Under the pieces are notes generated by a model. That model saw only the letters and a list, made by a program, of their open reading frames with translations, made no database searches and was not told where the DNA came from. Position numbers and translations under genes: made by a program. Positions 7,942-16,641 of a stretch of 64,000 nucleotides of DNA are shown here, piece after piece. This stretch comes from Phycisphaeraceae bacterium (GTDB taxonomy: Bacteria; Planctomycetota; Phycisphaerae; Phycisphaerales; Phycisphaeraceae): the NCBI GenBank assembly GCA_020851465.1, contig JADZCR010000001.1, positions 372,001 through 436,000 of the forward strand, read 5' to 3'. Position 1 is the stretch's first letter; each line of letters opens with the position of its first letter.

Positions 7942-9573
7942 ATGCCGCGAGTGATTGCTGTCATCCCGACGGATCTGAAGCAGAGCCGCCTCGGCCTGCC
8001 TTCGCGGGTGTCGCGCATCGTCGTCGGCCAGCCGGTGGTTCAGCACGTGGTGGAGCGTATTAGCCGTATTGCTTGCATAGAAAAAATCGTGCTGGTACAT
8101 CCTGAAGGACAACATCCTTCAGAACTGGCGAGCCATCCCAAAATGGTCACACTTTCCGACGCTGGCGGATTGAGCGATCCATACCGCCCGCTTCGTACTG
8201 CCGGTCGAAAATGGTCCCTCAATGCCTGGCGTGGCGGACTGGGCGGGTTGACCTGCTATGACGAACTGATGCCAGCCGCGCCGATTCTCAGAGCACTCGA
8301 AACCCACGGCGGAGATACCGCACTTCTTGTCGGTGCAGACTGGCTCTTTGTCGATCCCGCTCTTTGCGAGAAGTGTCTGACTTTGCACCTTGAGCATCCC
8401 GAGGCTCTCCAATTGACGTTTACTCAGGCCCCCCCGGGCCTGTGCGGACTTGTTCTGGCTAAACCCCTTGTCGAACAATTTGTCGCGACGCCTTCAAGCT
8501 ATCCGGGCCAGGTCCTTGCGTATGTGCCAAGCCGTCCGCAAGCTGATCCGATCGGCCGGGACGTGTGCGTGCAGATTCCGCCATCGGTACGGAATTGCGG
8601 GCTGCGTTTTATAGATGACACGCCGCGCAGCAGCGCGATGATTGATGCCATAGCAGCGCAGCTAGGTCAGGCGTCGATCACCGCCGATGCCGTAGCGGTC
8701 ACGGATGTTGCCTCAAAGATTTCTGCGACGTGGGCGTCAGTGCCGCAACAGGTGACACTTGAGCTGACGCCACAAAGAGCTGTTGGCGGCAGCATCACCC
8801 CGCAACACCATGTCAAAATTGACCGTCCTCCGATTTCAATTGACGAAGCGATCCGCATTGTTAATCAGCTTGGTGATGCAGGAGATGTCGCGTTGACACT
8901 TGGCGGTTTAGGAGACGCGTTGCTTTATCCGCACTGGGAGCAAGTAGTCGAAGCTGCCCACCGTGCTGGCGTACTTGGAATTTGCATTGAAACTGATTTG
9001 CATGCGGACAAAGCAGATCTTGCACGACTTGTCGAACTTCCGATCGATGTGGTCGCAATTCGATTGAATGCGGATCGCGCAGCGACCTATCAGGCAGTGA
9101 TGGCCAGCGACCAGTTCGCACAAGTCATTGCGAATCTTCAGTACGTTTACGAGTTGCGCCGTCGCCGGGATGCGACCGCGCCAGGACTGCCATGGCTCGC
9201 GCCCCGGATGATTAAGACGGCTGAAACGCTTGATGACATGGAAACCTTTTTTGACAAGTGGATTCACTATCTGGGTCATGCGGTGATCGAGCCGGCAACC
9301 AGTGGTTGCGGCCTGATGCCTGAGCAAAGCCCGGTTGCGATGAATCCGCCAAAGCGCCGGCCGTGTCGTCAACTCACCACTCGACTCACGGTGCTTTCTA
9401 CGGGTCAGGTGGCGCAATGCGATCAGGACTGGCTCGGTCGTGAGTCACGGCGGCGCGACCAACCGCTGGCGGAGTCGTGGAAGTCTTTGCAACAAATTCG
9501 CGCCAAGCACGAAGCTGGCGCGTGGGATGAACTCGAACTCTGTGCCGCGTGTCATGAATGGCATCGGCCATAA
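7942..9573 (+). CDS. Nucleotidyltransferase / degenerate radical SAM / SPASM fusion
   Basis: A 543-residue three-part protein; AAGGAC lies eight bases before ATG 7942. Residues 1-240 resemble SpsF/KdsB-type cytidylyltransferases (VIPTDLKQSRLG, VVGQPVVQHVVERI) but lack a clean nucleotide-binding signature. Residues 271-450 follow a radical SAM fold: VTLELTPQ at the position of the usual LELT-xx-CNxxC, and GGLGDALLYP at that of the GGEPLL motif. The CxxxCxxC cluster cysteines are missing. The C-terminus (C475, C493, C534, C537) has SPASM-like cysteines, with TGQVAQCDQDWLG. The architecture resembles the spiro-SPASM proteins described in spirochaetes. Between Maf and NeuA-like genes, a role in flagellin glycan precursor handling is likely, but the catalytic activity, if any, is unknown. 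Confidence 0.65.
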   Translation: MPRVIAVIPTDLKQSRLGLPSRVSRIVVGQPVVQHVVERISRIACIEKIVLVHPEGQHPSELASHPKMVTLSDAGGLSDPYRPLRTAGRKWSLNAWRGGLGGLTCYDELMPAAPILRALETHGGDTALLVGADWLFVDPALCEKCLTLHLEHPEALQLTFTQAPPGLCGLVLAKPLVEQFVATPSSYPGQVLAYVPSRPQADPIGRDVCVQIPPSVRNCGLRFIDDTPRSSAMIDAIAAQLGQASITADAVAVTDVASKISATWASVPQQVTLELTPQRAVGGSITPQHHVKIDRPPISIDEAIRIVNQLGDAGDVALTLGGLGDALLYPHWEQVVEAAHRAGVLGICIETDLHADKADLARLVELPIDVVAIRLNADRAATYQAVMASDQFAQVIANLQYVYELRRRRDATAPGLPWLAPRMIKTAETLDDMETFFDKWIHYLGHAVIEPATSGCGLMPEQSPVAMNPPKRRPCRQLTTRLTVLSTGQVAQCDQDWLGRESRRRDQPLAESWKSLQQIRAKHEAGAWDELELCAACHEWHRP

Positions 9574-9659
9574 AGGAGCAGCAGGGGTACAAGACGAGCT
9601 GATCGGTTGTGACGCAACGAAGCGTATTGCCGCCAGTTGTGATGTACCCCCTGATACAT

Positions 9660-10385
9660 ATGACGACCATCGCTGTCATTATCGCCCGGGCGGGAAGCAA
9701 AGGGCTTAGGAACAAAAGCATGCGACCCCTGGCGGGAAAACCGCTGGTTGCATGGACCATCGAGCACGCACTTGGGTCGCGCCGCCCGGATGCCGTCGTG
9801 CTCAGTTCGGATGGTGACGACATCCTGGAGGTGGGCCGAAAATATGGAATCGAAACATACAAACGCCCCCCCGAACGCTGCGGTGACAACGCAACCATTG
9901 ATGATGGGGCACGCCACGGCGTTGAGTGCTGGGAAGCGAAACACGGCAAAACGGCACAGTATGTTGCGATTCTATACGGCAATGTTCCATTACGACCTGC
10001 GGACCTGACCGATCGCGCGATGACCAAACTTATCGAGACCGAAGCGGACAGCGTGCAGACGGTGTACCCCGTTGGCAAGATGCATCCGTTATGGATGCGT
10101 AAGCTCACCGGTCCATTTGGAGATGTGCTGGAGAATTACCAGCCGAATGAAATATTCCGCCGCCAGGATCTCCCTCCTGTGTATATGCTCAACAGCGGAG
10201 TACTTGCGGTAACACGGCAGAATTTGTTCAACGTTGATCCTGCGCACCCGCATAACTTTCTTGGTGCCGATCGGCGTGCGATCGTGACTCGGCCGGAGGA
10301 TGTCGTGGACGTGGACGACGAGTTGGACTTGATCATTGCAGAAGGGATCGTGGCTCTGCGGTCGCGTCAGGAACGAAGCGGATAA
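9660..10385 (+). CDS. neuA: CMP-nonulosonate (acylneuraminate) cytidylyltransferase
   Basis: A 241-residue member of the CMP-sialic/legionaminic/pseudaminic acid synthetase family. It activates a nine-carbon sugar with CTP to give the CMP-sugar donor. The N-terminus TTIAVIIARAGSKGLRNKS is the classical nucleotide-binding loop, followed by PLAGKPLVAWTIEHAL. Other family text includes VVLSSDGDDI, YGNVPLRPADL (the Mg/CMP region, usually QPTSPLR) and a final VDVDDELDLIIAEG. The ATG at 9660 is chosen to match the family N-terminus; in-frame starts at 9609 and 9642 exist, and no start has a strong RBS. It follows the SPASM fusion gene by 86 bases. Whether the substrate is sialic, legionaminic or pseudaminic acid cannot be read from sequence alone. 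Confidence 0.85.
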   Translation: MTTIAVIIARAGSKGLRNKSMRPLAGKPLVAWTIEHALGSRRPDAVVLSSDGDDILEVGRKYGIETYKRPPERCGDNATIDDGARHGVECWEAKHGKTAQYVAILYGNVPLRPADLTDRAMTKLIETEADSVQTVYPVGKMHPLWMRKLTGPFGDVLENYQPNEIFRRQDLPPVYMLNSGVLAVTRQNLFNVDPAHPHNFLGADRRAIVTRPEDVVDVDDELDLIIAEGIVALRSRQERSG

Positions 10386-10465
10386 ACAAGCCGTCGTACT
10401 GTTGCTTGAAAAGCCGAGCTTGAGTCGGCGATAAGGATTGAACCGCGTCATCCTGAAAGAACTAC

Positions 10466-11572
10466 ATGCCCAGAAAGAGGCATATTGTTGTTGTTACGGG
10501 TACACGTGCCGAGTTTGGGCTGCTCGCGCCGGTTATGCGGGCAATCAGAAACCATCCGCGGCTGCGACTGAGCATCGTCGCCATGGGCACCCATCTGACA
10601 ACAGGCACGGTTGCAGACATTCTTGCCGCTGGTTTTAAGATTGCGGCAAAAGTCCCGATGCAACGGCGTGGAGTAACCGGCCGCCCGGCGGATGTCGCTG
10701 CGTTAGGGCGCGGAATCGTCGGCTTGGGCAAAGTCTTCGAGAAGCTGCGACCTGACGTGGTGCTTGTGCTGGGAGATCGTATCGAAGCGTTCGCGGCAGC
10801 AACCGCAGCGAGCGTTGGTGGAATATGCGTTGCCCATATCCATGGCGGCGATCGTGCTGAAGGGGTTGCAGACGAAGCGATGCGACACGCCATTTCCAAA
10901 CTATCACACATACATTTCCCTGCGACCATCCAAAGTCGTGAACGGCTGATTCGGATGGGTGAGCAGCCAGCCAAGGTATTCATGGTCGGGTCGCCGGCGA
11001 TTGATGGATTGAAATCAATCAAGCCCACCTCGATTCGCGGGCTGCACGGAATTCTCCTGCAACATCCCATCGGAGCGAGCAACGCAACCGAAGAGTCCTG
11101 GATGTGCGAGACGATCAGTGCAACTATTTCCGAGCTTCGCGGTCATTTTCTGCCCATCGCACCCAACAGCGATCCGGGTAGTGACGGCATTCGCCGCGCC
11201 ATGCGTAGTGTCTGGAAGCGCAACTCCGGCATTGATCAGATTCATTTACCGCGAGCGGAATTTCTCACATGGCTGAAGGCTTCAAGCGTAATTATTGGTA
11301 ACTCATCCGCAGGATTGATCGAGGCGGCAGCTTTGGGAATTCCCTGTGTCAATATTGGTCCGCGGCAGAACGGGCGTGAAAAACCCGCAAACGTAGTGGA
11401 CTGTGAGTATGGTCAAGCCAACGTCGCAGCCGCAATACGCCGGGCATTGAAACTTGACCTTAGAAAAATGAAACATCCCTACGGCGACGGTCGATCGGGT
11501 CAGCGCATCGCACAACTGCTCGCGAAGCCGTCGCTGACGAAAGGCCCCCTGCGGAAGCTGAACTCATATTGA
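10466..11572 (+). CDS. neuC: UDP-N-acetylglucosamine 2-epimerase (hydrolysing), NeuC/LegG type
   Basis: A 368-residue enzyme that inverts C2 of UDP-GlcNAc (or a related nucleotide sugar) and releases the free 2-epimer, the precursor for nonulosonic acid synthesis. Motifs: VVVTGTRAEFGLLAPVM at the start, DVVLVLGDRIEAFAAA (99-113), VAHIHGGDRAEGVADEAMRHAISK (122-145, HGG-D where HGGE is usual) with LSHIHFPAT after it, and IIGNSSAGLIEAAALGIPCVN near the end. This is the hydrolysing rather than the non-hydrolysing (WecB) subgroup. It is the last plus-strand gene of the flagellin/nonulosonate block, 80 bases after neuA. A NeuB/LegI condensing enzyme is not in this window. Confidence 0.85.
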   Translation: MPRKRHIVVVTGTRAEFGLLAPVMRAIRNHPRLRLSIVAMGTHLTTGTVADILAAGFKIAAKVPMQRRGVTGRPADVAALGRGIVGLGKVFEKLRPDVVLVLGDRIEAFAAATAASVGGICVAHIHGGDRAEGVADEAMRHAISKLSHIHFPATIQSRERLIRMGEQPAKVFMVGSPAIDGLKSIKPTSIRGLHGILLQHPIGASNATEESWMCETISATISELRGHFLPIAPNSDPGSDGIRRAMRSVWKRNSGIDQIHLPRAEFLTWLKASSVIIGNSSAGLIEAAALGIPCVNIGPRQNGREKPANVVDCEYGQANVAAAIRRALKLDLRKMKHPYGDGRSGQRIAQLLAKPSLTKGPLRKLNSY

Positions 11573-11604
11573 CATAAACAAGATGAGGACTGCCCGGCTT
11601 GTGG

Positions 11605-13611
11605 TTACGCTTCCAGATTCAGCCACTTGATTTCCTGCGATGTTAGCTGGACGTTCAATGCTCGGAGCGAGCTGATGGTTTCGCCGATCGTACGCGGCCC
11701 GATGAGCGGGAATGTCGGGAACGGCTGATGCAGCACATAGGCAAGAGCAATGTTGATCGGCTCGACACCTTTCTTCTTCGCCAGCTCAATTGCCCGGTCA
11801 CGACGCTGGAAATTGTCTTCACTGAACCAGCAGCGGACGACTTCCGCGTCACCGGTGTAATCGCGGGAGATGTGGGGAAGAAAGAAACCTCTTGCCTGGC
11901 TTGACCAGGGCATCAAGGCAAGTTGCGTTTTCTCAAACCATGCGCGCGATGCAGGATCGGATGTTCCGACACAACCGTCCCAGACGGGATCGATCATTCG
12001 TGCGAGGCTGAAGTTGTTGCTCACCGCCGCGAAGCCGGTCAACCCTTTGGCCTTGGCGTAGTCGTTGGCAGCCTGTACCCGTTCAAGTGTCCAGTTGCTT
12101 CCGCCGAATGCACGTATTCGTCCCGCTTTTTTGTGTTCATTGAGCACGTCAACAAACTCTCCCACGGGGATGTCCACGTTATCGCGATGGAGCATATACA
12201 CGTCAACGTAGTTGGTTTGCATCCGATCTAGACTTATTGCGAGCTGTTCGGTGATGTGCTTGGGTGTGCAGTGCGGTGTGTGAGCACCTTTCCCGAGGAT
12301 AACGACCTGCTCACGCACGCCGCGCGACTGAATCCACGCGCCCAAATTCTTTTCCAGCTCACCGCCAGCATAGATGTATGCGGTATCAAAGGCGTTGCCG
12401 CCACGTTCAAAATAGTCATCAAACATGACGGTGGCGTGCGGATAGAAGGTTTGGTTATCAACGCCCAGGAGCAGCCGCGAAACCGGTTTGTCCACCCCCG
12501 GCAGCCGGCCATAAGTCATGGAAGCGCTGTTGCTCTTTTTCAATGTGCGGCCAGACACCGTCCGCGATGAGGCGCCACGTTTCTCCGCGTCATAGACAAC
12601 GCCGACCCGTGCGCGCCAGGTGTCAAGAGCACGCATATTTCCCAGCGAGTCGTCCCACGTCATGGCTGGTGAAGGTGGCTGAGTTTTGCCCTGTGCCACA
12701 GCATCACCAACGACATCCGCTTCAAGCGCATAGGCGGTGACGTCGGCCTTGATGACGACATCCTCCGTTCCTTTGCCGTAGCGTGTGACGTGGAGATGAT
12801 AGTCGCCCCCCGAACCGCGATCAGCAGTCCATGGCGAGGGAACGAAAATCGAGCCGGATGTGCCAAAGATACGAACGCTGTTATCAAGGTTCAGGCCGAC
12901 ACCTGTTGCGACCTGGGCGACAATCTGATTGGGAAAGGTAAGCGTAGCTGCAGCGTATTCGTCTACACCTGTGGATGCGAGTTTCCCCGAAGCTTTGATA
13001 TCAATCGGTTCGGCAAAGTCTCTGCCCAGTACTACACCGGCGACGAGCCTCGACATTGAAATGGGGTAACAGCCGACATCCATGATGCCCCCGCCAGCCA
13101 GCGCGTTGCTCCAGATTCGGCTTTCTGCATGGAATCCCGCAGAAAAGCCGAAGGTTGCGTGGATCATCCGCACTTCTCCGATTGCTTTGCTCTTGAGCAA
13201 TTCGACAAGCCTCTGCGTCTGTGGGTGGCAGCGATACATGAACGCTTCCATCAGAAAGACGTTATTTGCCCGGGCGGCTTCGATCATCGCCATCGTCTCG
13301 GCGGCGTTCAGACCGATTGGTTTTTCGCAGAGAATGTGTTTCTTCGCCTCGGCAGCGAGAATCGTCCACTGCGCATGCATGGGATGTGGCGGTGCGATGT
13401 AAATCGCCTGGACCTGTGGGTCAGCCAGTAGAGCTTCATAGGACCCGTGGGCGCGTGGAACATTAAATTCCTTGGCAAACTTATCAGCCGCCTCCTGCGT
13501 CCGGCTGGCGACCGCCACCAGTTTTCCTGTACGCGAATGAACCAGTCCCCTGGCAAACGCCTTGGCGATAGCGCCGGTGCTGAGAATTCCCCAGGCGAGC
13601 GATGAAGGCAT
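11605..13611 (-). CDS. Gfo/Idh/MocA oxidoreductase fused to aldo/keto reductase
   Basis: A 668-residue two-domain enzyme. The ATG at 13611 follows AAGGA by about nine bases; the longer frame to 13677 is ignored. Residues 1-330 are a Gfo/Idh/MocA dehydrogenase: a Rossmann start WGILSTGAIAKAFARGL, the EKP motif in HILCEKPIGLNAAET, and GGGIMDVGCYPISMSRL. Residues about 365-668 are an aldo/keto reductase: FDTAYIYAGGELEKNLG with the catalytic Asp/Tyr, VVILGKGAH with the Lys, VYMLHRDN with the His, and ALMPWSSQARGFF. Such fusions occur in Planctomycetes and relatives and probably act in sugar or sugar-acid redox steps. Both active sites look intact. No substrate can be assigned. Confidence 0.85.
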   Translation of the reverse strand: MPSSLAWGILSTGAIAKAFARGLVHSRTGKLVAVASRTQEAADKFAKEFNVPRAHGSYEALLADPQVQAIYIAPPHPMHAQWTILAAEAKKHILCEKPIGLNAAETMAMIEAARANNVFLMEAFMYRCHPQTQRLVELLKSKAIGEVRMIHATFGFSAGFHAESRIWSNALAGGGIMDVGCYPISMSRLVAGVVLGRDFAEPIDIKASGKLASTGVDEYAAATLTFPNQIVAQVATGVGLNLDNSVRIFGTSGSIFVPSPWTADRGSGGDYHLHVTRYGKGTEDVVIKADVTAYALEADVVGDAVAQGKTQPPSPAMTWDDSLGNMRALDTWRARVGVVYDAEKRGASSRTVSGRTLKKSNSASMTYGRLPGVDKPVSRLLLGVDNQTFYPHATVMFDDYFERGGNAFDTAYIYAGGELEKNLGAWIQSRGVREQVVILGKGAHTPHCTPKHITEQLAISLDRMQTNYVDVYMLHRDNVDIPVGEFVDVLNEHKKAGRIRAFGGSNWTLERVQAANDYAKAKGLTGFAAVSNNFSLARMIDPVWDGCVGTSDPASRAWFEKTQLALMPWSSQARGFFLPHISRDYTGDAEVVRCWFSEDNFQRRDRAIELAKKKGVEPINIALAYVLHQPFPTFPLIGPRTIGETISSLRALNVQLTSQEIKWLNLEA

Positions 13612-13928
13612 GACTAAAAATCCTTGTAGGTGAAGTAAAAGTGGCCAGAGCGTATCGGCAGACTTCCATGCTATCAACGTGCGGCGTTGTGAGTTCGGTC
13701 AATGGTTGTTCTGTAGGCGTGGATTGTGTCGCCGATCGTAGATCCCCCATAGATCCTGCCCATCAGGGCGGGCTGTGTGTCGAACCATCGTACATATACG
13801 ACACCTCACGGCATCGTGTGACGAAAAAAACACGGCTTCACACGGGTGATGATCTGGGATGCTGTACAGGTGGATATAATTTGACATCTCGGATGAAGGG
13901 ATTTCGTCCGGTTATTTGCGAGCACGTT
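13612..13928. other. Divergent intergenic region, 317 bp
   Basis: The gap between the oxidoreductase fusion (minus strand) and apaG (plus strand). It must hold promoters for both, but I see no convincing sigma70 hexamer pair. A 7-bp GC-rich hairpin at 13755-13772 (with one G:T pair and an ATCA loop) has no following T-run. Reading frames through the region look non-coding. Nothing else is apparent. Confidence 0.4.
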
Positions 13929-14339
13929 ATGGCCACGCCCCCCATGTCTGACACTACGACCGAAGGGGTTCGCGTCGGTGCCACTGCGTTTTACCTGCCG
14001 GAAGAATCTGATCCACAACAAGATCGTTATGTTTTTGGTTATCGCGTGGTCATTGTTAATCAGGGACAGGAATCGGTTCAGTTGGTTTCCCGTCATTGGA
14101 TCATCATCGATGCCGACGGCCATCGCGAGGAGGTCAAAGGTGCTGGCGTGGTGGGGCAAACGCCCACGCTTGAGCCGGGACAGGGATTCAAATACACAAG
14201 TTTCTGTCCGCTGAGTACGGAATGGGGCAGTATGGAGGGCACTTATCAGATGCGTCGTGCTGATGGAAAATTGTTCGAGGCACGAATTGGTCGGTTTTTT
14301 CTGGCACGGCGGGTTGCGGTCCCCGATGCTGCGCCATAA
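13929..14339 (+). CDS. apaG: ApaG family protein (DUF525)
   Basis: A 136-residue ApaG domain protein; family members are about 125 residues. The ATG at 13929 is chosen because the longer frame upstream encodes Cys-rich, unlike-coding residues. Family features: FGYRVVIVNQGQESVQLVSRHW (a beta-strand pair), IIDADGHREEVKGAGVVGQ, LEPGQGFKYTSFCPLSTEWGS and an ending ARIGRFFLA. ApaG has a fibronectin-like fold; it was linked to Co/Mg efflux and diadenosine-polyphosphate levels in enterobacteria, and its molecular function remains uncertain. It stands alone between divergent and convergent neighbours. No clear Shine-Dalgarno is present. The family call is firm. Confidence 0.9.
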   Translation: MATPPMSDTTTEGVRVGATAFYLPEESDPQQDRYVFGYRVVIVNQGQESVQLVSRHWIIIDADGHREEVKGAGVVGQTPTLEPGQGFKYTSFCPLSTEWGSMEGTYQMRRADGKLFEARIGRFFLARRVAVPDAAP

Positions 14340-14410
14340 ATCAGCAGCAGATGGAGCACACTTCCGCCCCCATCGCTCCGTTGTCTGGCGTTACTACTCC
14401 TTGTGAACTT

Positions 14411-15262
14411 TCAATGGCCTATTGCCCACGCCACGTCTGCAGCTTGCCGGCTTTCTCGTACATCATGAACCCGAAATAGTCGCACGCCGGCAGTGACTCC
14501 TATTGCGGTCGTAGCGCACGTCGCACCGATCAGTTCATCCGGTGCGGGTTGCCGCACGGTTTGGCCGTCCTGAATCTGACAGATCGAACCCATGAAACGC
14601 TTTCTGCTCGTGCCCAGCAATAAGGCATAACCCAGATCGACGAACCGGTGGAGATTTCGCAGCAGCGAAAGGTTATGTTCCCGAGTTTTTCCAAAACCGA
14701 TTCCAGGATCGAGCACGATACCTTCTCGCGGGATACCGGCCTGTTGCGCAATGTCAGCACGGCAGCGCAGAAAAGACAATACCTCGCTGACGACATCGAC
14801 ATAGGTTGGATTTACCTGCATCGTGGCTGGGGTTCCCTGCATGTGCATGAGGACGATTGGCACTCGCCGTTCCGCCGCAAGGGTGAATATGCCTTCGTCA
14901 TCTCGACCTGCGGAAATGTCATTGATCATGTCTGCACCAGCGTCGAGTGCGGCTCGCGCAACGTCGGTTAAGGTAGTATCGACGCTGACAATTACATTGG
15001 GCGGCAGAGCACGAATGACATCAACGATTCGCTTCTTCTGCTCAGAGGCGCTGACACGCTGCGAGCCCGGCCGCGTCGATTCACCGCCCACATCAATAAG
15101 ATCAGCCCCGTCGGACAGCATTTGTCGTGCATGTTTGACGGCCAAGTCAGTGGTTGTGTGATGGCCGCCGTCACTGAAGCTGTCGGGTGTGACATTGAGG
15201 ATACCCATGATCCGTGGGCGCGAGAGGTCAAGTGATGTGCCATCAGCCAGCGGGAGGATCAT
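14411..15262 (-). CDS. folP: Dihydropteroate synthase
   Basis: A 283-residue dihydropteroate synthase, which condenses p-aminobenzoate with dihydropterin pyrophosphate in folate synthesis. Motifs: PRIMGILNVTPDSFSDGG (residues about 15-32), LIDVGGESTRPGS, VIVSVDTT, MINDISAGRDDE, VLMHMQGTPATMQ, GIVLDPGIGFGKTREHNL and LLLGTSRKRFMG. Substrate-binding Asn/Asp/Lys/Arg residues are in place, so it should be active and sulfonamide-sensitive in principle. The ATG at 15262 is chosen because the longer frame to 15400 overlaps the methyltransferase gene on the other strand; no strong RBS is visible. Cytoplasmic. It is divergent from the DNA methyltransferase gene across 57 bases. Confidence 0.92.
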   Translation of the reverse strand: MILPLADGTSLDLSRPRIMGILNVTPDSFSDGGHHTTTDLAVKHARQMLSDGADLIDVGGESTRPGSQRVSASEQKKRIVDVIRALPPNVIVSVDTTLTDVARAALDAGADMINDISAGRDDEGIFTLAAERRVPIVLMHMQGTPATMQVNPTYVDVVSEVLSFLRCRADIAQQAGIPREGIVLDPGIGFGKTREHNLSLLRNLHRFVDLGYALLLGTSRKRFMGSICQIQDGQTVRQPAPDELIGATCATTAIGVTAGVRLFRVHDVRESRQAADVAWAIGH

Positions 15263-15319
15263 GAGGACATTATGCCGTCCCCGGTCGTGACAGGTCTTGA
15301 TCAGAGGTAGAATTTCCTT

Positions 15320-16591
15320 GTGACTCCATCCTCTGCCGTGATTCGCCACCACCCGCGACGCCATGCAGCAGTCCGCACGGATGAATATATCTATTCGCAA
15401 CTCATTCCCTACCTGGGGAACAAACGGAAACTACTCCCGTTGATTGCGGACGCCTTGGTTTATACGGGTTTGAATCGCGGCACAGTGGTGGACCTTTTCA
15501 CCGGCAGCACAGTGGTGGCGAGACTAGCCAAGACGCTTGGTCATCGTGTGATCGCTAATGACTGGGAGCCGTATTCCGCAACGATTGCGAGAGCGACCGT
15601 ATCGCTCAACGCTCCTCCGCCATTTGTCGGACTTGGTGGGGTTGACGCCGCTTTTAGAGCGATCAATAGCGTTGAACCGCGAGATGGTTACATCGCGACG
15701 CATTTATGTCCGCGCGATGACGACAAGCCGGACCCCTCGCGGGAACGGATGTTCTTCACTCGCGCCAATGGCAGGCAAATCGATGCCGCAAGGGAGTTGA
15801 TCGATCATTGGGAATCTACGGAGAAGGTCACACCAGCGGAGCGGGCATATCTGTTAAGCGCGTTGCTTTATGCTGTCAGTTATGTGAGCAATACGTCTGG
15901 TGTTTTCAAGGGATTTCATCACGGCTGGGGCGGCAAGACGAGAACGGCTCTATATCGCATTCTGAGTCCGTTGACCCTGCGTCCGCCAGCAACACACGAT
16001 AACGGTCAGGATAATCGCGCGGAACAACTCGACGCCGCCATGCTGATCGGCAACCTGAAAACCGATCCGGCCCATACAGCTGTTTATCTCGACCCCCCCT
16101 ACAACCAGCACCCCTACGGAAGTAACTATCACGTACTAAATACGGTTGTGCTCAATGACGCCCCGCCAGTGTCGCCGACCATTACGGCTTCCGCACGTGG
16201 ACGGGGTCGTCCCAATGCGCGGGATAAGTCGGCGATTCGTACTGACTGGCGAACTCAGCGGCGCAGCGCGTTTAACCACGCGGCTACAGCACCCGTGGCG
16301 TTGGCGCGCCTCATCGAAGCCATAGATGCAAGATGGATCATGCTTTCATACAGCACCGACGGCAACATCCCGCTTCGCGAGGTGCTGCGACCGCTCGCCC
16401 AGCGCGGCAAGCTCAAGGTATTCACGCGAAAATACAAGCGTTACCGTGTCAGCTCGCCGCGCATGTCTTCAAAATCGCACAATGTCGAATTCGTTGTTGT
16501 GACGGATACTGCTGCCCGGCCACAAACCCGATCCGTCGAAAAATTGGCGGAGCAAATCGAATCGGAAGAGCGGCGATTTTGGCGCGGATGA
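15320..16591 (+). CDS. D12-class adenine-specific DNA methyltransferase
   Basis: A 423-residue N6-adenine DNA methyltransferase. Motifs: PYLGNKRKLLPLI (motif X, SAM/DNA entry, residues 30-42), VVDLFTGSTVVARLAKTLG and IANDWEPYS (motif I and acidic loop), LDPPYNQHPYGSNYHVLN (motif IV, DPPY at 258-261), and WIMLSYSTDGNIPL. The order X-I-IV is that of the Dam/D12 class. The target recognition segment is the central 100-240 stretch, so the recognised site cannot be read here. No restriction endonuclease gene adjoins it, so it may be a solitary methylase. The start is GTG at 15320 with a weak upstream GAGG; a GTG at 15338 is an alternative. It may regulate replication, repair or gene expression; that is inference. 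Confidence 0.85.
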   Translation: MTPSSAVIRHHPRRHAAVRTDEYIYSQLIPYLGNKRKLLPLIADALVYTGLNRGTVVDLFTGSTVVARLAKTLGHRVIANDWEPYSATIARATVSLNAPPPFVGLGGVDAAFRAINSVEPRDGYIATHLCPRDDDKPDPSRERMFFTRANGRQIDAARELIDHWESTEKVTPAERAYLLSALLYAVSYVSNTSGVFKGFHHGWGGKTRTALYRILSPLTLRPPATHDNGQDNRAEQLDAAMLIGNLKTDPAHTAVYLDPPYNQHPYGSNYHVLNTVVLNDAPPVSPTITASARGRGRPNARDKSAIRTDWRTQRRSAFNHAATAPVALARLIEAIDARWIMLSYSTDGNIPLREVLRPLAQRGKLKVFTRKYKRYRVSSPRMSSKSHNVEFVVVTDTAARPQTRSVEKLAEQIESEERRFWRG

Positions 16592-16641
16592 TCCTTGCGG
16601 CATCGCATCTTTACACAGGAATATCAAAGCCAGCTCCTATA

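Noticed and set aside
13755..13772. GC-rich hairpin CCTGCCC-ATCA-GGGCGGG
   Set aside because: One G:T pair, no T-run on either strand, so not called a terminator.
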